A DNA stretch of 51,407 nucleotides from an uncultured Bacteroidaceae bacterium (lineage in GTDB: Bacteria > Bacteroidota > Bacteroidia > Bacteroidales > Bacteroidaceae), in the NCBI GenBank assembly GCA_905234125.1, contig CAJOGQ010000021.1:1-51407 (forward strand), in the 5' to 3' direction. Made by a program: the position numbers and the translations under genes. The notes below the pieces were generated by a model that saw only the letters and a program-made list of their open reading frames with translations, searched no databases and was not told the DNA's origin. Shown here piece by piece: positions 7,674 to 19,147 of this stretch. The stretch's first letter is position 1. Each line of letters begins with the position of its first letter.

Positions 7674-10655
7674 ATGAAACGAAAACTACTATTTTGGGCG
7701 ACTTTCGTCGTCAGTGTTCTCGGAATGAGCGCACAGTCATGGACGGCTCCCACGCTTACAAGTGAAGATCCTGTATCGGGAACGCAGTACAAAGTAATGA
7801 ATGTTGGAGCAGGCAAGTACTTGGATATGGGATATTCTTGGTTCGGCTGGGGCACGACTGCTATTCTGTCTGACAATGGAATCTATTTCACGATGACTGC
7901 GGATGGTACTAACTGGAAATTCATCAGAATAGATAATCAGGGTGTCTTTACATCGGGCAATGGAGTTCCAGGTGATGCCATGCATGTGGACAACGTGGCA
8001 CATACTTATGGTATTACCAAGTTGGCAAACGGCAATTACCATATCCATGACGTTGTAAATGGTGAATACACAACTGGTTGGGGGTACATAGAACACAACG
8101 GTGTATGGGGACCTGTGGCACATGCTGCTGATATCACAACGATAGGTGCTTATGGTGAATGGGCTTTCTTGACAGAGGCCAGCTATGTTATTTATGATGT
8201 CCGTGTAAAGCTTTATAATTTGTTAAACACAGCTTCCGAGAAAGGTGTTAACACCGATGCTGCAGCTGCTGTCTACAACAATGCCAGTGCCACAGCGGAT
8301 GAGCTGAATTCAGCATGTGTGTCACTGGATGCAGCTATCGTCAGCCTCGCTATCAATGGAGGTACAGGTGTTGATCTGACCAGCTTCTTTGAAAACGCAG
8401 ACTTCGAGAAAGGCAACCTCACAGGTTGGACTTCAACTAATGGTGGTGACGCTGCCAATAATGGTAACTTCAGCCTTCATAAGGGTACTTGGTTTGTAGA
8501 AAGATGGACAGGAGGGGGTGGAAAGCTTAGTAATGGTTCACTGATTCATAATGCGGTAAATGTTCCTGCTGGTATCTATTGCATCTCTGCTGATGCTCAG
8601 AACATTCAGCAAGGTAGTGGTGGCGCTGGTAGCACAGGTCTTTTCCTCTATGCCAACGACGATAAGACAGAAATCGGTTCTCCTGCTAACTACTCTGTCT
8701 ATACGACTTTGGATGAAGACGGCCCTCTGACTATCAAGTTTGTGCTCGACAATTGCACAGGTAACTGGGTATGCTACGATAACATCGTTGTGAAATACTA
8801 CGCTCAGGCATCAGACCTCCTCACCCCTGCCATTGCCGCTGCCGAGGCATTAGATGGAAAGATTCCTACTGCTGCTTATGCCGCTTTGCAACAAGTCGTT
8901 GCTACCAATAATCTTACAAGCGGAACGACAGACGATTATCTTGCGGCAGCCGAAGCCATCAATGCGGCTGTAGTTACATACACAGAAATGGTGGCTCCAT
9001 ACGCCACTTGGAAAGCTTTGATAAGTAATGCGAAAGCTTATGCGCAAGCAGGAGGCCATGCAAAGATAGCTGGTGCAATTGAAAAAGTAGAACCTTATGG
9101 TGAGACATTAGCGACTCTTGATGATTTGAATAATGCTAACAAGATGGCAACAGCAATGATGACTAACTATCAAACATGGGATGCTGTAAAGGGATACGCT
9201 AATGCTATGGCTGCTGTGAGCAGTAACAACGCGACGGCAAACCAAGATCTGCAGGATGCCATTTCTGCACAGGCAACAGTAATCAGTAATGCTGCTATTG
9301 AAACTAAAGAGGAAATAGCCACCCTCATATATGCTACTTTACCAGGTGCCACCGCTGCTTTGAGGACAGCCATGAATACATACGTTAATGCTGCTCAGCC
9401 TACCAACGACGAATGCTTCGATTTAACGGGTCTGATTGTGAACCCCCACTTCACTGAGGGTACTGCTGCAGATCCGACTGGATGGACAGCTTCATGGCCT
9501 GATAAACCTGGTGGAGGATGGAGCGGTAATCACGAGTTGAGAATCGCTACTCATAACTTTGAGGCTTATCACAAAGCATTTGAATTAAGCCAAACTATCA
9601 CCAACCTACCTAAGGGAACATATAAGGTTACTCTGCAGGGCTTTGCACGTCACGATGGTGATGATAAGGATAAGACCAATCTCTTCTGCGGTATCATCAA
9701 CCAGCCCTTCATGAACATTACTGACGAATATAGCACAACCTCACTGACTGAAGGTAAGCCTGCTATGGGTGATGGTAACGGTGAGTCATCTTATAAACTC
9801 AACGATGAGACCGTTTACCAGCCCAATGGTATGTCCGGATCTTATTACTATTTCCAAGAGACTAACCCTGCTACTAATAAGCCATTCTACACTAATGAGG
9901 TGCAGACGCTGATTGCTGAGGCTGGTGACCTGACAATTGGCTTCAAGTGTGAAACTTGGTCAGATTGGGTGATTTGGGACAATTTCCACCTCTACTACTA
10001 CGGTTCGGCAATTGCTGTAACTATTGATGAGGATGAGTCAATTACCTTCTCTGAGGATATTGAAAATGCTAACGTTACTTTGAATCGTACCATCAAGAAT
10101 GGTGACGCCATCAACACGCTTGTGTTGCCATTCGATATGACTGCTGATGAAGTTACGGCTACGTTTGGTGGTGATGCTAAAGTGTATGTGGTAGATTCTT
10201 ACGATGCTGGAACTATTACATTCAAGGCTCAGGATGGTATTAATGCTAACGAACCTTGCTTGCTGACGACTTCAACTGCTGGTACTTCTTACACTTTGGA
10301 GAACCGCATATTGGAAGCTGGTACCCCAACTGTTACATACGGTGATCTCTCATTCATTGGTTCATATGCTGCTTCCATTACAGTACCAGAAGGTAGCTTC
10401 GTACTGAGTGGTGGTAAGTTCTATGAGGTTGACTCTGCAGTGACTCTGAAAGGCACTCGTGCTTATTTCGCTGTTACTGGCGGTGACATCAAGGCTCTTA
10501 ACATCGTGTTTGAAGATGAAGAGGCTACAGCTATTGCAAACATCAACAGCAAGAAGGCTGCAGAAGGTGCTTCCTTCAATATGGCAGGACAGCGTGTAGG
10601 TGCTGACTATAAGGGTATTGTTATTAAGAACGGTAAAAAAGTTCTGGTGAAGTAA
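7674..10655 (+). CDS. Large secreted multidomain protein, unknown function
   Basis: A 993-residue secreted protein. The signal peptide MKRKLLFWATFVVSVLGMSAQ has no lipobox. Residues about 24-175 are Trp/Tyr-rich and may form a ligand-binding or lectin-like domain. Two later segments start alike (ENADFEKGNLTGWTS and VNPHFTEG...TGWTASW), as in jelly-roll carbohydrate-binding modules. Between and around them are Ala-rich helical stretches that resemble FIVAR-type spacers. The C-terminus (about 30 residues: FNMAGQRVGADYKGIVIKNG then KKVLVK) is a tail I associate with many secreted Prevotella proteins and which may be a sorting signal. No catalytic motif is visible. A small peptide gene follows after 42 bases. 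Confidence 0.7.
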   Translation: MKRKLLFWATFVVSVLGMSAQSWTAPTLTSEDPVSGTQYKVMNVGAGKYLDMGYSWFGWGTTAILSDNGIYFTMTADGTNWKFIRIDNQGVFTSGNGVPGDAMHVDNVAHTYGITKLANGNYHIHDVVNGEYTTGWGYIEHNGVWGPVAHAADITTIGAYGEWAFLTEASYVIYDVRVKLYNLLNTASEKGVNTDAAAAVYNNASATADELNSACVSLDAAIVSLAINGGTGVDLTSFFENADFEKGNLTGWTSTNGGDAANNGNFSLHKGTWFVERWTGGGGKLSNGSLIHNAVNVPAGIYCISADAQNIQQGSGGAGSTGLFLYANDDKTEIGSPANYSVYTTLDEDGPLTIKFVLDNCTGNWVCYDNIVVKYYAQASDLLTPAIAAAEALDGKIPTAAYAALQQVVATNNLTSGTTDDYLAAAEAINAAVVTYTEMVAPYATWKALISNAKAYAQAGGHAKIAGAIEKVEPYGETLATLDDLNNANKMATAMMTNYQTWDAVKGYANAMAAVSSNNATANQDLQDAISAQATVISNAAIETKEEIATLIYATLPGATAALRTAMNTYVNAAQPTNDECFDLTGLIVNPHFTEGTAADPTGWTASWPDKPGGGWSGNHELRIATHNFEAYHKAFELSQTITNLPKGTYKVTLQGFARHDGDDKDKTNLFCGIINQPFMNITDEYSTTSLTEGKPAMGDGNGESSYKLNDETVYQPNGMSGSYYYFQETNPATNKPFYTNEVQTLIAEAGDLTIGFKCETWSDWVIWDNFHLYYYGSAIAVTIDEDESITFSEDIENANVTLNRTIKNGDAINTLVLPFDMTADEVTATFGGDAKVYVVDSYDAGTITFKAQDGINANEPCLLTTSTAGTSYTLENRILEAGTPTVTYGDLSFIGSYAASITVPEGSFVLSGGKFYEVDSAVTLKGTRAYFAVTGGDIKALNIVFEDEEATAIANINSKKAAEGASFNMAGQRVGADYKGIVIKNGKKVLVK

Positions 10656-10697
10656 TTGTAATGAATCTGTTTAACTAAAAAGAAAACAAATAAGATT

Positions 10698-10901
10698 ATG
10701 AAAAAGGAATATAAGGCTCCTGTGACGGAGTCCTACAAATTGGCAACAGAAAACCTCATTTGTGTATCTGGTGGTGTATCTGGTAGTGGTGCTATCACCA
10801 TTCCAAGTGGTGGTGGAACTGGCAGTAGTGGCGTTGGTGGTTCTGATGCCAAGATGCGCGACGAAATGGAAGATGCCATTGATGACCTTATGGATTGGTG
10901 A
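10698..10901 (+). CDS. Gly/Ser-rich 67-residue peptide, possible precursor
   Basis: A small protein in three parts: a helical N-terminal segment (MKKEYKAPVTESYKLATENL), a Gly/Ser-rich middle that contains ICVSGG and several more GG or GSG runs, and an acidic C-terminal helix (KMRDEMEDAIDDLMDW). The CVSGG site looks like the double-glycine end of a leader peptide, but I see no ABC protease or modification enzyme nearby. It lies 42 bases after the large secreted protein gene, before a strong terminator, so it is probably on the same transcript. The function is unknown; it could be a secreted peptide, a small surface protein or a decoy reading frame, although its composition argues for real coding. 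Confidence 0.6.
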   Translation: MKKEYKAPVTESYKLATENLICVSGGVSGSGAITIPSGGGTGSSGVGGSDAKMRDEMEDAIDDLMDW

Positions 10902-10950
10902 TCCTTCCATTCTTTCCAAAGTTTGAACGTACCTTAACAATATGATGAAG

Positions 10951-10980
10951 AGAGGGTTGGCGTGTGTGCCGACCCTCTTT
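10951..10980 (+). terminator. Intrinsic terminator
   Basis: AGAGGGTTGGC (10951-10961) pairs with GCCGACCCTCT (10968-10978), with one G-U pair and a 6-base loop, and is followed by TTTCTGT. It ends the transcript of the large secreted protein and the small peptide. Confidence 0.85.
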
Positions 10981-11032
10981 CTGTCGTTTATTTGGAATGC
11001 CTAATGTGGACAGACATAACATTGTAACATCC

Positions 11033-11177
11033 TAACATTCTAACATTAAGGAGGTTTGAGATGGGGGAATGGAATTTTATATTATATATATAATATAATT
11101 AATTATAATATAATAATATTAATATTTTTATAAACTATTATGTTGTAAATTGGGAGGTGCTTAATGTTAGAATGTTA
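11033..11177. repeat. 18-bp inverted repeat flanking an A/T-rich palindromic core
   Basis: TAACATTCTAACATTAAG (11033-11050) is the exact reverse complement of 11160-11177. The 109 bases between are almost all A and T in the middle, with a self-complementary core around TATATTATATATATAATATA. Weaker pairing extends outward to about 11017 and 11195. The 552-base gap between the peptide gene and tig holds this element, the terminator to its left and the tig promoter to its right. It may be a MITE remnant or a strongly melting region. Confidence 0.7.
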
Positions 11178-11348
11178 TATTGTTAGTTTGTTATATTTTG
11201 CTGAAAGTGTATGAAAATTTACGGCATAGTTAGGACGAAAAATATTTATAGTTATCACGCAAAAAATGGAACCTTGGGGCATGGCGAAGCCAAATCCGTT
11301 TGGGTGTGAGTGTTTTTGTTTGGTAGAAAGCAAAGAAATAAGGGAATT

Positions 11349-11380
11349 TTTGGCTGTTCGGAAAAAAAGTCGTACCTTTG
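11349..11380 (+). promoter_or_regulatory. Promoter of tig
   Basis: The -33 box TTTG is at 11349-11352 and the -7 box TACCTTTG at 11373-11380, 20 bases apart. In the leader, TTGCCAG (from 11390) can pair with CTGGGCAA, a small hairpin. The tig start is at 11454. Confidence 0.75.
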
Positions 11381-11453
11381 CAGCCGATTTGCCAGTCCAT
11401 GTGCTGGGCAAGGTCTTTTGAACACGAAAACTCAATATATTTAACGATTCAAT

Positions 11454-12788
11454 ATGAACATTTCAGTAGAGAACATTGACAAGGTGAACGCGGTGATGAC
11501 AGCCGTGGTGGAACCTGCCGACTATACGGAGAAGTATGAGAAGGCTATCAAGGAAGCAAAGAAAAAAATGAACATGCCTGGTTTCCGTCCTGGTATGGTG
11601 CCTGTGGGCTTGATCAAGAAGCAGTTTGGTGTGAGCATCCTCGCAGAGGAGGTGAACAAATTGCTGCAGGATGGCCTCTTCAACTACATTCGTGAGAATA
11701 AGATTCAGATGTTGGGCGAGCCTCTGCCCAATGAGGAGAATAATCAGGTGGATCTGAAGGAGGGCGAGAGCTTCACGTTCAAGTTTGACTTGGCCATCGC
11801 TCCTGAGTTTGAGGTGACGCTGACGAAGAAGGATAAGATTGACTACTACAACGTGGATGTGACTGACGATATGGTGGAGAAGCAGGTGGAGATGTACCGT
11901 CAGCGTGGTGGCAAGTATGAGAAGGTGGACGATTACGAGGACAACGACATGATCAAGGGTCTCATCACGGAGCTGGATGTGGAGGCTCCTGTGAAGGCTG
12001 AGGATGTGGTGATGTTGCCTAAGTACTTCCAGAACGACGATCAGAAGAAGCTTTTCGAGGGTGTGAAGACGAATGACATCGTGACGTTCAACCCATCGGT
12101 GGCTTATAACAATAACGAGGCTGAGCTGGCTTCCTTGCTGAAGGTGGAGAAGGCTGATGCCCTGAACCACAAGGGTGAGTTCAACTTCCAAATCACGGAG
12201 ATCACCCGTTTCGTGCCCGGTCCTCTCAATCAGGAGCTCTTCGACACCGTGTTCCCTGGTGGCGAGGTGAAGACAGAAGATGAGTTCCGTGCCAAGGTGA
12301 AGTCGCTGATTGTTGACCAGTTCAAGAAGGACAGCGACTACAAGTTCTTGCTTGACGCGCGCAAGTATGTGACTGAGAAGGTGGGCAAGCTGGAGTTCCC
12401 AGAGGAGAAGCTGAGAAAGATTATGGAGATCAACGCCAATGGCGACAAGGAGAAGGTGGATTCTCAGTTTGAGAAGAGCCTTGAGGAGCTGACTTGGCAC
12501 CTCATCAAGGAGCAGCTTGTGGAGAAGAACGGCGTCAAGGTGGAAGACGAGGATGTGAGGAACATGGCTAAGGAGGTGACTCGCATGCAGTTCGCTCAGT
12601 ATGGCATGCTGAACATCCCAGACGAGTACTTGGAGAACTCTGTGAAGGAGATGCTGAAGAAGCGTGAAACGGTGGATAACCTTATCGACCGTTGCATCGA
12701 GGTGAAGCTGGGTGTAGCGCTGAAGGAAAAGGTGACTTTGAAGGAGAACACTGTGAGCGCAGAGGAGTTCAACAAGATGTTTGAGTAA
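11454..12788 (+). CDS. tig: Trigger factor
   Basis: A ribosome-bound folding chaperone and peptidyl-prolyl isomerase; 444 residues. The N-terminal ribosome-binding domain has the signature PGFRPGMVPVGLIKKQFG (the usual GFRxGKxP loop varies here). The middle FKBP-like domain is divergent, as it often is in Bacteroidetes, and a long helical C-terminal arm domain ends in KENTVSAEEFNKMFE. The tig-clpP-clpX order is conserved across bacteria, and here each gene or pair has its own promoter or terminator signals. Confidence 0.94.
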   Translation: MNISVENIDKVNAVMTAVVEPADYTEKYEKAIKEAKKKMNMPGFRPGMVPVGLIKKQFGVSILAEEVNKLLQDGLFNYIRENKIQMLGEPLPNEENNQVDLKEGESFTFKFDLAIAPEFEVTLTKKDKIDYYNVDVTDDMVEKQVEMYRQRGGKYEKVDDYEDNDMIKGLITELDVEAPVKAEDVVMLPKYFQNDDQKKLFEGVKTNDIVTFNPSVAYNNNEAELASLLKVEKADALNHKGEFNFQITEITRFVPGPLNQELFDTVFPGGEVKTEDEFRAKVKSLIVDQFKKDSDYKFLLDARKYVTEKVGKLEFPEEKLRKIMEINANGDKEKVDSQFEKSLEELTWHLIKEQLVEKNGVKVEDEDVRNMAKEVTRMQFAQYGMLNIPDEYLENSVKEMLKKRETVDNLIDRCIEVKLGVALKEKVTLKENTVSAEEFNKMFE

Positions 12789-12808
12789 GGATTTGAAAAA
12801 AATACGAA

Positions 12809-12846
12809 AAAAAAGTGGTGAGAATTTTGGTTCTTGCCACTTTTTT
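12809..12846 (+). terminator. Intrinsic terminator after tig, overlapping the clpP promoter
   Basis: A-rich 12809-12824 pairs with 12831-12846 over 16 positions with two G-U pairs, around the loop TTTTGG. The right arm ends in six T. The loop bases are also the -33 box of the clpP promoter. Confidence 0.8.
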
Positions 12847-12856
12847 CATACCTTTG
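12826..12856 (+). promoter_or_regulatory. Promoter of clpP
   Basis: The -33 box TTTG is at 12826-12829 and the -7 box TACCTTTG at 12849-12856, 19 bases apart. It is nested in the tig terminator. Confidence 0.75.
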
Positions 12857-12897
12857 CAAACTCAATGGGTTTTTGTTTAATTATATAGGACTTATTT

Positions 12898-13566
12898 ATG
12901 GTTGACGATTTTAGAAAATATGCTACTAAGCATCTGGGAATGAGCAGTATGGTGCTCGACGATGTGATGAAATCACAGGCTGGTTATCTGAACCCTTATA
13001 TTTTGGAGGAAAGACAACTGAATGTCACTCAACTGGACGTTTTCTCACGTTTGATGATGGATCGAATCATTTTTTTGGGTACTGAGGTGAATGACTATAC
13101 TGCCAATGTGCTTCAGGCGCAGATGCTTTATCTGGACAGTGTGGACAGCGCAAAGGACATCAGCATCTACATCAACTCGCCTGGTGGCAGCGTGTATGCA
13201 GGTTTGGGCATCTACGACACCATGCAGTTCATCAACAGCGATGTGCAGACCATCTGCACAGGTATGGCAGCATCGATGGCCGCTGTGCTCTTGGTGGCAG
13301 GCAAGGAGGGTAAGCGTAGTGCTTTGCCTCACAGTAGAATCATGATTCATCAGCCGATGGGTGGTGCGCAGGGTCAGGCCAGCGACATCGAGATCACGGC
13401 TCGTGAGATTCAGAAATTGAAGAAGGAACTTTACACCATCATCAGCGAACACAGCCATCAGCCTTTCGATAAGGTGTGGGCAGATAGTGACCGCGACTAT
13501 TGGATGACAGCTGAGGAGGCTAAGGAGTATGGGATGGTGGATGAAGTGCTGGTGAGAAAGGGATAG
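12898..13566 (+). CDS. clpP: ATP-dependent Clp protease proteolytic subunit
   Basis: A serine protease that forms the 14-subunit chamber fed by ClpX; 222 residues. The catalytic Ser126 sits in GMAASMAAVLL and His151 in RIMIHQPMGGAQGQASD. The N-terminus has an extra stretch of about 25 residues before the conserved core, probably a propeptide. It is followed by clpX after 107 bases, the standard arrangement. Confidence 0.96.
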   Translation: MVDDFRKYATKHLGMSSMVLDDVMKSQAGYLNPYILEERQLNVTQLDVFSRLMMDRIIFLGTEVNDYTANVLQAQMLYLDSVDSAKDISIYINSPGGSVYAGLGIYDTMQFINSDVQTICTGMAASMAAVLLVAGKEGKRSALPHSRIMIHQPMGGAQGQASDIEITAREIQKLKKELYTIISEHSHQPFDKVWADSDRDYWMTAEEAKEYGMVDEVLVRKG

Positions 13567-13673
13567 GTGGTGTCAGCGGGGAAACCGTCGAACGCCAACT
13601 CTAATAGAGGTCGACTCCAATAGAGGCCTATGGAAGGCCAATATACATTATTATATATAATAAGGAAAAAGAA

Positions 13674-14906
13674 GTGGCAAAGTTGAATAAATGCTCGTTT
13701 TGTGGCGCGAAGGAAAACGAGGTGAAAGTGCTTGTGTATGGTCTGGATGGCTATATCTGCGAGAATTGCGCAGAGCAGGCTGCCAAGATTGTGCGTGAGG
13801 CATTGGAAAGGAAGAAGCAAGACAGTAAACTGCATGACTTGCCGAAACCTAAGGAGATCAAAGAGTATCTTGACCAGTATGTGATTGGTCAGGATGCGGC
13901 CAAAATTGCCCTTTCGGTGGCTGTCTATAACCACTACAAGCGTCTGAACCATCGTGGTGAGACGGACGATGTGGAACTGGAGAAGTCGAACATCATTATG
14001 GTGGGCAGTACAGGTACGGGCAAGACGCTCTTGGCACGCACCATCGCCAAGATGCTGTTGGTTCCGTTTGCGATGGTAGATGCAACGGTGCTGACAGAGG
14101 CTGGTTATGTGGGCGAGGATGTGGAGAGCCTGTTGGCACGCCTCCTGCAGGCAGCTGACGGCGATGTGAAGTTGGCAGAGAAGGGTATTGTCTTTATCGA
14201 TGAGATTGACAAGATAGCCCGCAAGGGTGACAACCCCAGCATCACGAGAGACGTGAGTGGTGAGGGTGTGCAGCAGGGTTTGCTGAAACTCCTGGAAGGC
14301 AGTATCGTGAATGTGCCTCCACAGGGTGGAAGAAAACATCCTGAACAGCAATTCATTCAGGTGGACACCCGTAACATCCTTTTCATTTGTGGTGGAGCGT
14401 TCGATGGCATTGAGAAGCGCATTGCCCAACGTCTGAACACCCATGTGGTGGGCTTTGACGCTTCGAGGAATGCAGCCAGGTTGGACAAGTCGAACATGAT
14501 GCAGTATATCGCGCCAATGGACCTGAAGTCTTTTGGCCTGATTCCTGAGATTATTGGCCGTCTGCCTGTCCTGACTCATCTCGAGCCCCTTGACCGAACG
14601 GCTCTGCGTTCCATCCTGACCGAACCTAAGAACTCGATTGTCAAGCAGTACATCAAGATGTTTGAGATTGATGGTGTGAAATTGACTTTTGAGGACGAGG
14701 TGTTGGACTATGTGGTGGACAAAGCCATCGAATTTGGGCTTGGCGCACGTGGTTTGCGTTCATTGATTGAGGTGGTCATGATGACCCCAATGTATGAGGT
14801 TCCATCCACAGGAGTGAAGGAGTATGTGGTCACCCTCGATTTTGCACGTAAACAAGTCGAAAATGCAAATATGTCAGTGCTAAAAGAAAGTTCTGAGGAC
14901 AAATAA
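13674..14906 (+). CDS. clpX: ATP-dependent Clp protease ATP-binding subunit ClpX
   Basis: An AAA+ unfoldase that feeds substrates to ClpP; 410 residues. The N-terminal C4 zinc finger is visible (CSFCG and CENC). Walker A is GSTGTGKT and Walker B is [10 protein letters not shown], followed by sensor and pore-loop regions. The start codon is GTG at 13674; the reading [11 protein letters not shown] begins right at the zinc finger, as in the family. The 107-base gap before it contains two copies of a short repeat (CTCTAATAGAGG and CTCCAATAGAGG). Confidence 0.96.
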   Translation: MAKLNKCSFCGAKENEVKVLVYGLDGYICENCAEQAAKIVREALERKKQDSKLHDLPKPKEIKEYLDQYVIGQDAAKIALSVAVYNHYKRLNHRGETDDVELEKSNIIMVGSTGTGKTLLARTIAKMLLVPFAMVDATVLTEAGYVGEDVESLLARLLQAADGDVKLAEKGIVFIDEIDKIARKGDNPSITRDVSGEGVQQGLLKLLEGSIVNVPPQGGRKHPEQQFIQVDTRNILFICGGAFDGIEKRIAQRLNTHVVGFDASRNAARLDKSNMMQYIAPMDLKSFGLIPEIIGRLPVLTHLEPLDRTALRSILTEPKNSIVKQYIKMFEIDGVKLTFEDEVLDYVVDKAIEFGLGARGLRSLIEVVMMTPMYEVPSTGVKEYVVTLDFARKQVENANMSVLKESSEDK

Positions 14907-14947
14907 GCAAAAAAAATATAAAAATTTTGTTTTTTTTCTTATTTTTC

Positions 14948-14978
14948 TTTGAGATTACAAAACTGATTTCTAACTTTG
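14948..14978 (+). promoter_or_regulatory. Promoter of recQ-guaB
   Basis: The -33 box TTTG is at 14948-14951 and the -7 box TAACTTTG at 14971-14978, 19 bases apart. The recQ start is 55 bases downstream. Confidence 0.7.
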
Positions 14979-15032
14979 TTGGTAGAATGCGTTTTATCCC
15001 CGCATGAAAACCCAAAAACACTCTGACGTCAC

Positions 15033-17621
15033 ATGGAAAAACCAGCAACACTTCAGCAATCGTTGAAATACTACTTTGGCTTTGATGCATTCAAAGGCGA
15101 CCAGGAAGCTATTATCCAAAATCTTCTCGATCGTCAGGACACTTTTGTGCTGATGCCAACGGGAGGTGGCAAGTCCCTCTGTTATCAGTTGCCTGCTTTG
15201 TTGATGGAGGGAACGGCCATTGTCATCTCTCCATTGATTGCCCTGATGAAGAACCAGGTGGATGCCATCAAGCATATTAGTGAAGAGGACAGCGTGGCGC
15301 ATTTCATCAATTCGTCGCTGAGCAAAGCTAACATCGACCAGGTGAAGACCGACATCATGTCTGGCAAGACCAAGATGCTCTATGTCGCCCCTGAATCGCT
15401 GACGAAGGAGGAGAACGTGGAATTTTTGCGTCAGGTGAACATTTCCTTCTATGCCATTGATGAGGCGCATTGCATCTCAGAGTGGGGACATGATTTCCGT
15501 CCTGAATATCGCAAGATCCGTCCTGTCATCAATTGGATTGCGATGGCTCCTGTCATCGATTTGTTCTTGCCCAAGAACAAGTCCGAGATCATCAAGGGTT
15601 TGGCAGAGGCTTATCGTGAACGTAGAAAGAAGCACGAAGAACTGAGCAAGGATTTCAAGCAGTTCCCAGAGCGTGTGGACAAGGCGGAGTTGGATGATGT
15701 AGCACGCAGAGTGGCTGGTCTGGCTGATGTCATCGCCTTCATGTCAGAGATGAAGGAGCAAATCAAGGAGAAGTCAGACAAATGTCCTCGTCTCAATGAG
15801 AAGTTTGTCGATGCCTTGATAGAGATCATGCCTTCCATCCGCAAGAACTATGCCGAATTGAAGGAGCGCATGGCTGATGAACCCGCTGTGGCTTCTATGC
15901 CCGAACTGCCCACAGATGATGAAATCCGTGAGGCTGCGAAAAAGATATATGATGCGCCCGTGATTGCGCTGACGGCTACGGCCACAGACAAGGTGCGCAA
16001 CGACATCAAGAAAAACCTCGGCATTGTTCCTGCCAAAGACTTCAAGTCATCGTTCAACCGTCCCAACCTCTATTACGAAGTGCGTCAGAAAACGGCTGAT
16101 GTGGACAAGGACATCATCAAGTTCATCCGTCAGAATCCGGGCAAGAGTGGCATCATCTATTGCCTGAGCCGTAAGAAGGTGGAAGATTTGGCAGAGGTGT
16201 TGCGTGCCAACAACATCAAGGCAGCAGCCTATCATGCTGGCATGGACACGAAAGACAGAACAGAAACGCAGGACAATTTCATCATGGAGAATGTGGATGT
16301 CATCGTGGCTACAATCGCCTTTGGCATGGGCATCGATAAACCCGATGTGCGCTATGTCATCCACTACGACATTCCCAAGAGCCTTGAGGGCTACTATCAG
16401 GAGACGGGTCGTGCAGGCCGTGATGGAGGCGAAGGTAGGTGTATCATGTACTACTGCCTCAAGGACATGGAGAAGCTGGAAAAGTTCATGAAGGACAAGA
16501 CTCCAGCCGAAAAGGAAATCGGCATGCATCTGCTCAGTGAGACTGCAGCCTATAGCGAGTCCTCCGTGTGCCGTCGCAAGATGTTGCTCCATTATTTCGG
16601 AGAGGAATACGATCAGGATAATTGCGGAAATTGCGACAACTGCCTGCATCCGAAGGTGAAGACCGACCAGAAGGAAAATCTTTTACTTGCCCTCCAGGTG
16701 ATTCAGGCTGTGAAGGAGAACTTCCGGAAGGAACACATTATTAATATATTGCGCGGAGAGGAAACGGAACTTCTTCTGAACCACAACCACGACAAGCTGG
16801 AGCAGTATGGGGCAGGTGCCGATGTGGAACCCACCATGTGGGATGCCATCTTCATCCAAGCCTCCCTCGATGGCTATATTGAAAAGGAGGTGGAGTCATA
16901 CGGCGTTGTCAAACTCACCAAGGCAGGCAAGAAATTCATCAAGAAGCCTATGCCATTCATGGTGGTCGAGAACAATGATTTCGATGGCGACTTTGATGAC
17001 AGTACCGAGCAGGGTGGTACAGGCGTGGCCGATGAAGTGCTCTACGGCATGCTCCTCGACCTTCGCAAGAAAATTGCCAAGAAACACAATGTGCCTCCGT
17101 ATGTGGTGTTCCAAGACGCATCGCTCGAATCGATGTCCACTCTCTATCCTGTCACGCAGGAGGAACTTCAGAACATTCCTGGTGTGGGTGCCGGCAAGGC
17201 AAAGCGCTATGGTGAGGAGTTCTGCAAGTTGATTCAGCGTCATTGTACTGACAATGACATTGTTCGTCCATCCGACATGCGTGTGCGCACTGTGGCCAAC
17301 AAGTCTAAGGTGAAGGTGAAAATCATCCAGGCTATTGACCGCAAGGTGAGTCTCGAAGACATCGCCAGAAGCACGGGACTTGATTTCGACGAGTTGCTTG
17401 ACGAAATGGAGGCGATCGTGTATAGTGGCACCAAACTCAATATCGACTACTACTTTGAGGACATTGAGATGGATGAGGATGTCATCGATGAAATCTATGA
17501 CTATTTCCGCCACAGCGACACGGATGATCTCGATACGGCTCTCGACAACCTCGATGGCGACATCTATGAGGAGGATGTGCGACTGGTGCGCATCAAGTTC
17601 ATCAGCGAGTTGGCGAACTAA
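15033..17621 (+). CDS. recQ: ATP-dependent DNA helicase RecQ with a ~136-residue insertion
   Basis: A 3'-to-5' DNA helicase for recombination and repair; 862 residues. Motif I is [14 protein letters not shown] (about 42-55), motif II DEAH (143-146), motif III TATAT (about 314-318), and the C-terminal helicase motif [10 protein letters not shown] is present. The RQC zinc site is visible as [12 protein letters not shown]...CGNCDNC, followed by an HRDC domain. Between motif II and motif III, residues about 172-307 form an extra charged helical block (many K, E, R). Without it the protein would be about 726 residues, a normal RecQ length. The block starts and ends at APVI, but the codons differ, so it is not a recent duplication. 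guaB follows after 39 bases. Confidence 0.93.
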   Translation: MEKPATLQQSLKYYFGFDAFKGDQEAIIQNLLDRQDTFVLMPTGGGKSLCYQLPALLMEGTAIVISPLIALMKNQVDAIKHISEEDSVAHFINSSLSKANIDQVKTDIMSGKTKMLYVAPESLTKEENVEFLRQVNISFYAIDEAHCISEWGHDFRPEYRKIRPVINWIAMAPVIDLFLPKNKSEIIKGLAEAYRERRKKHEELSKDFKQFPERVDKAELDDVARRVAGLADVIAFMSEMKEQIKEKSDKCPRLNEKFVDALIEIMPSIRKNYAELKERMADEPAVASMPELPTDDEIREAAKKIYDAPVIALTATATDKVRNDIKKNLGIVPAKDFKSSFNRPNLYYEVRQKTADVDKDIIKFIRQNPGKSGIIYCLSRKKVEDLAEVLRANNIKAAAYHAGMDTKDRTETQDNFIMENVDVIVATIAFGMGIDKPDVRYVIHYDIPKSLEGYYQETGRAGRDGGEGRCIMYYCLKDMEKLEKFMKDKTPAEKEIGMHLLSETAAYSESSVCRRKMLLHYFGEEYDQDNCGNCDNCLHPKVKTDQKENLLLALQVIQAVKENFRKEHIINILRGEETELLLNHNHDKLEQYGAGADVEPTMWDAIFIQASLDGYIEKEVESYGVVKLTKAGKKFIKKPMPFMVVENNDFDGDFDDSTEQGGTGVADEVLYGMLLDLRKKIAKKHNVPPYVVFQDASLESMSTLYPVTQEELQNIPGVGAGKAKRYGEEFCKLIQRHCTDNDIVRPSDMRVRTVANKSKVKVKIIQAIDRKVSLEDIARSTGLDFDELLDEMEAIVYSGTKLNIDYYFEDIEMDEDVIDEIYDYFRHSDTDDLDTALDNLDGDIYEEDVRLVRIKFISELAN

Positions 17622-17651
17622 AGGTAAAAAGAAATGAATAAAAGAAAATAA

Positions 17652-19139
<1,488 letters not shown>

Positions 19140-19147
19140 TGACATAA

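Noticed and set aside
11463..12500. Long minus-strand open frame antisense to tig
   Set aside because: A shadow of tig, with Leu/His-rich composition and no recognisable domain.
15546..15953. Intein in RecQ
   Set aside because: The insertion lacks the N-terminal Cys/Ser and C-terminal His-Asn splice motifs and is too short for a full intein with endonuclease; it is charged and helical.
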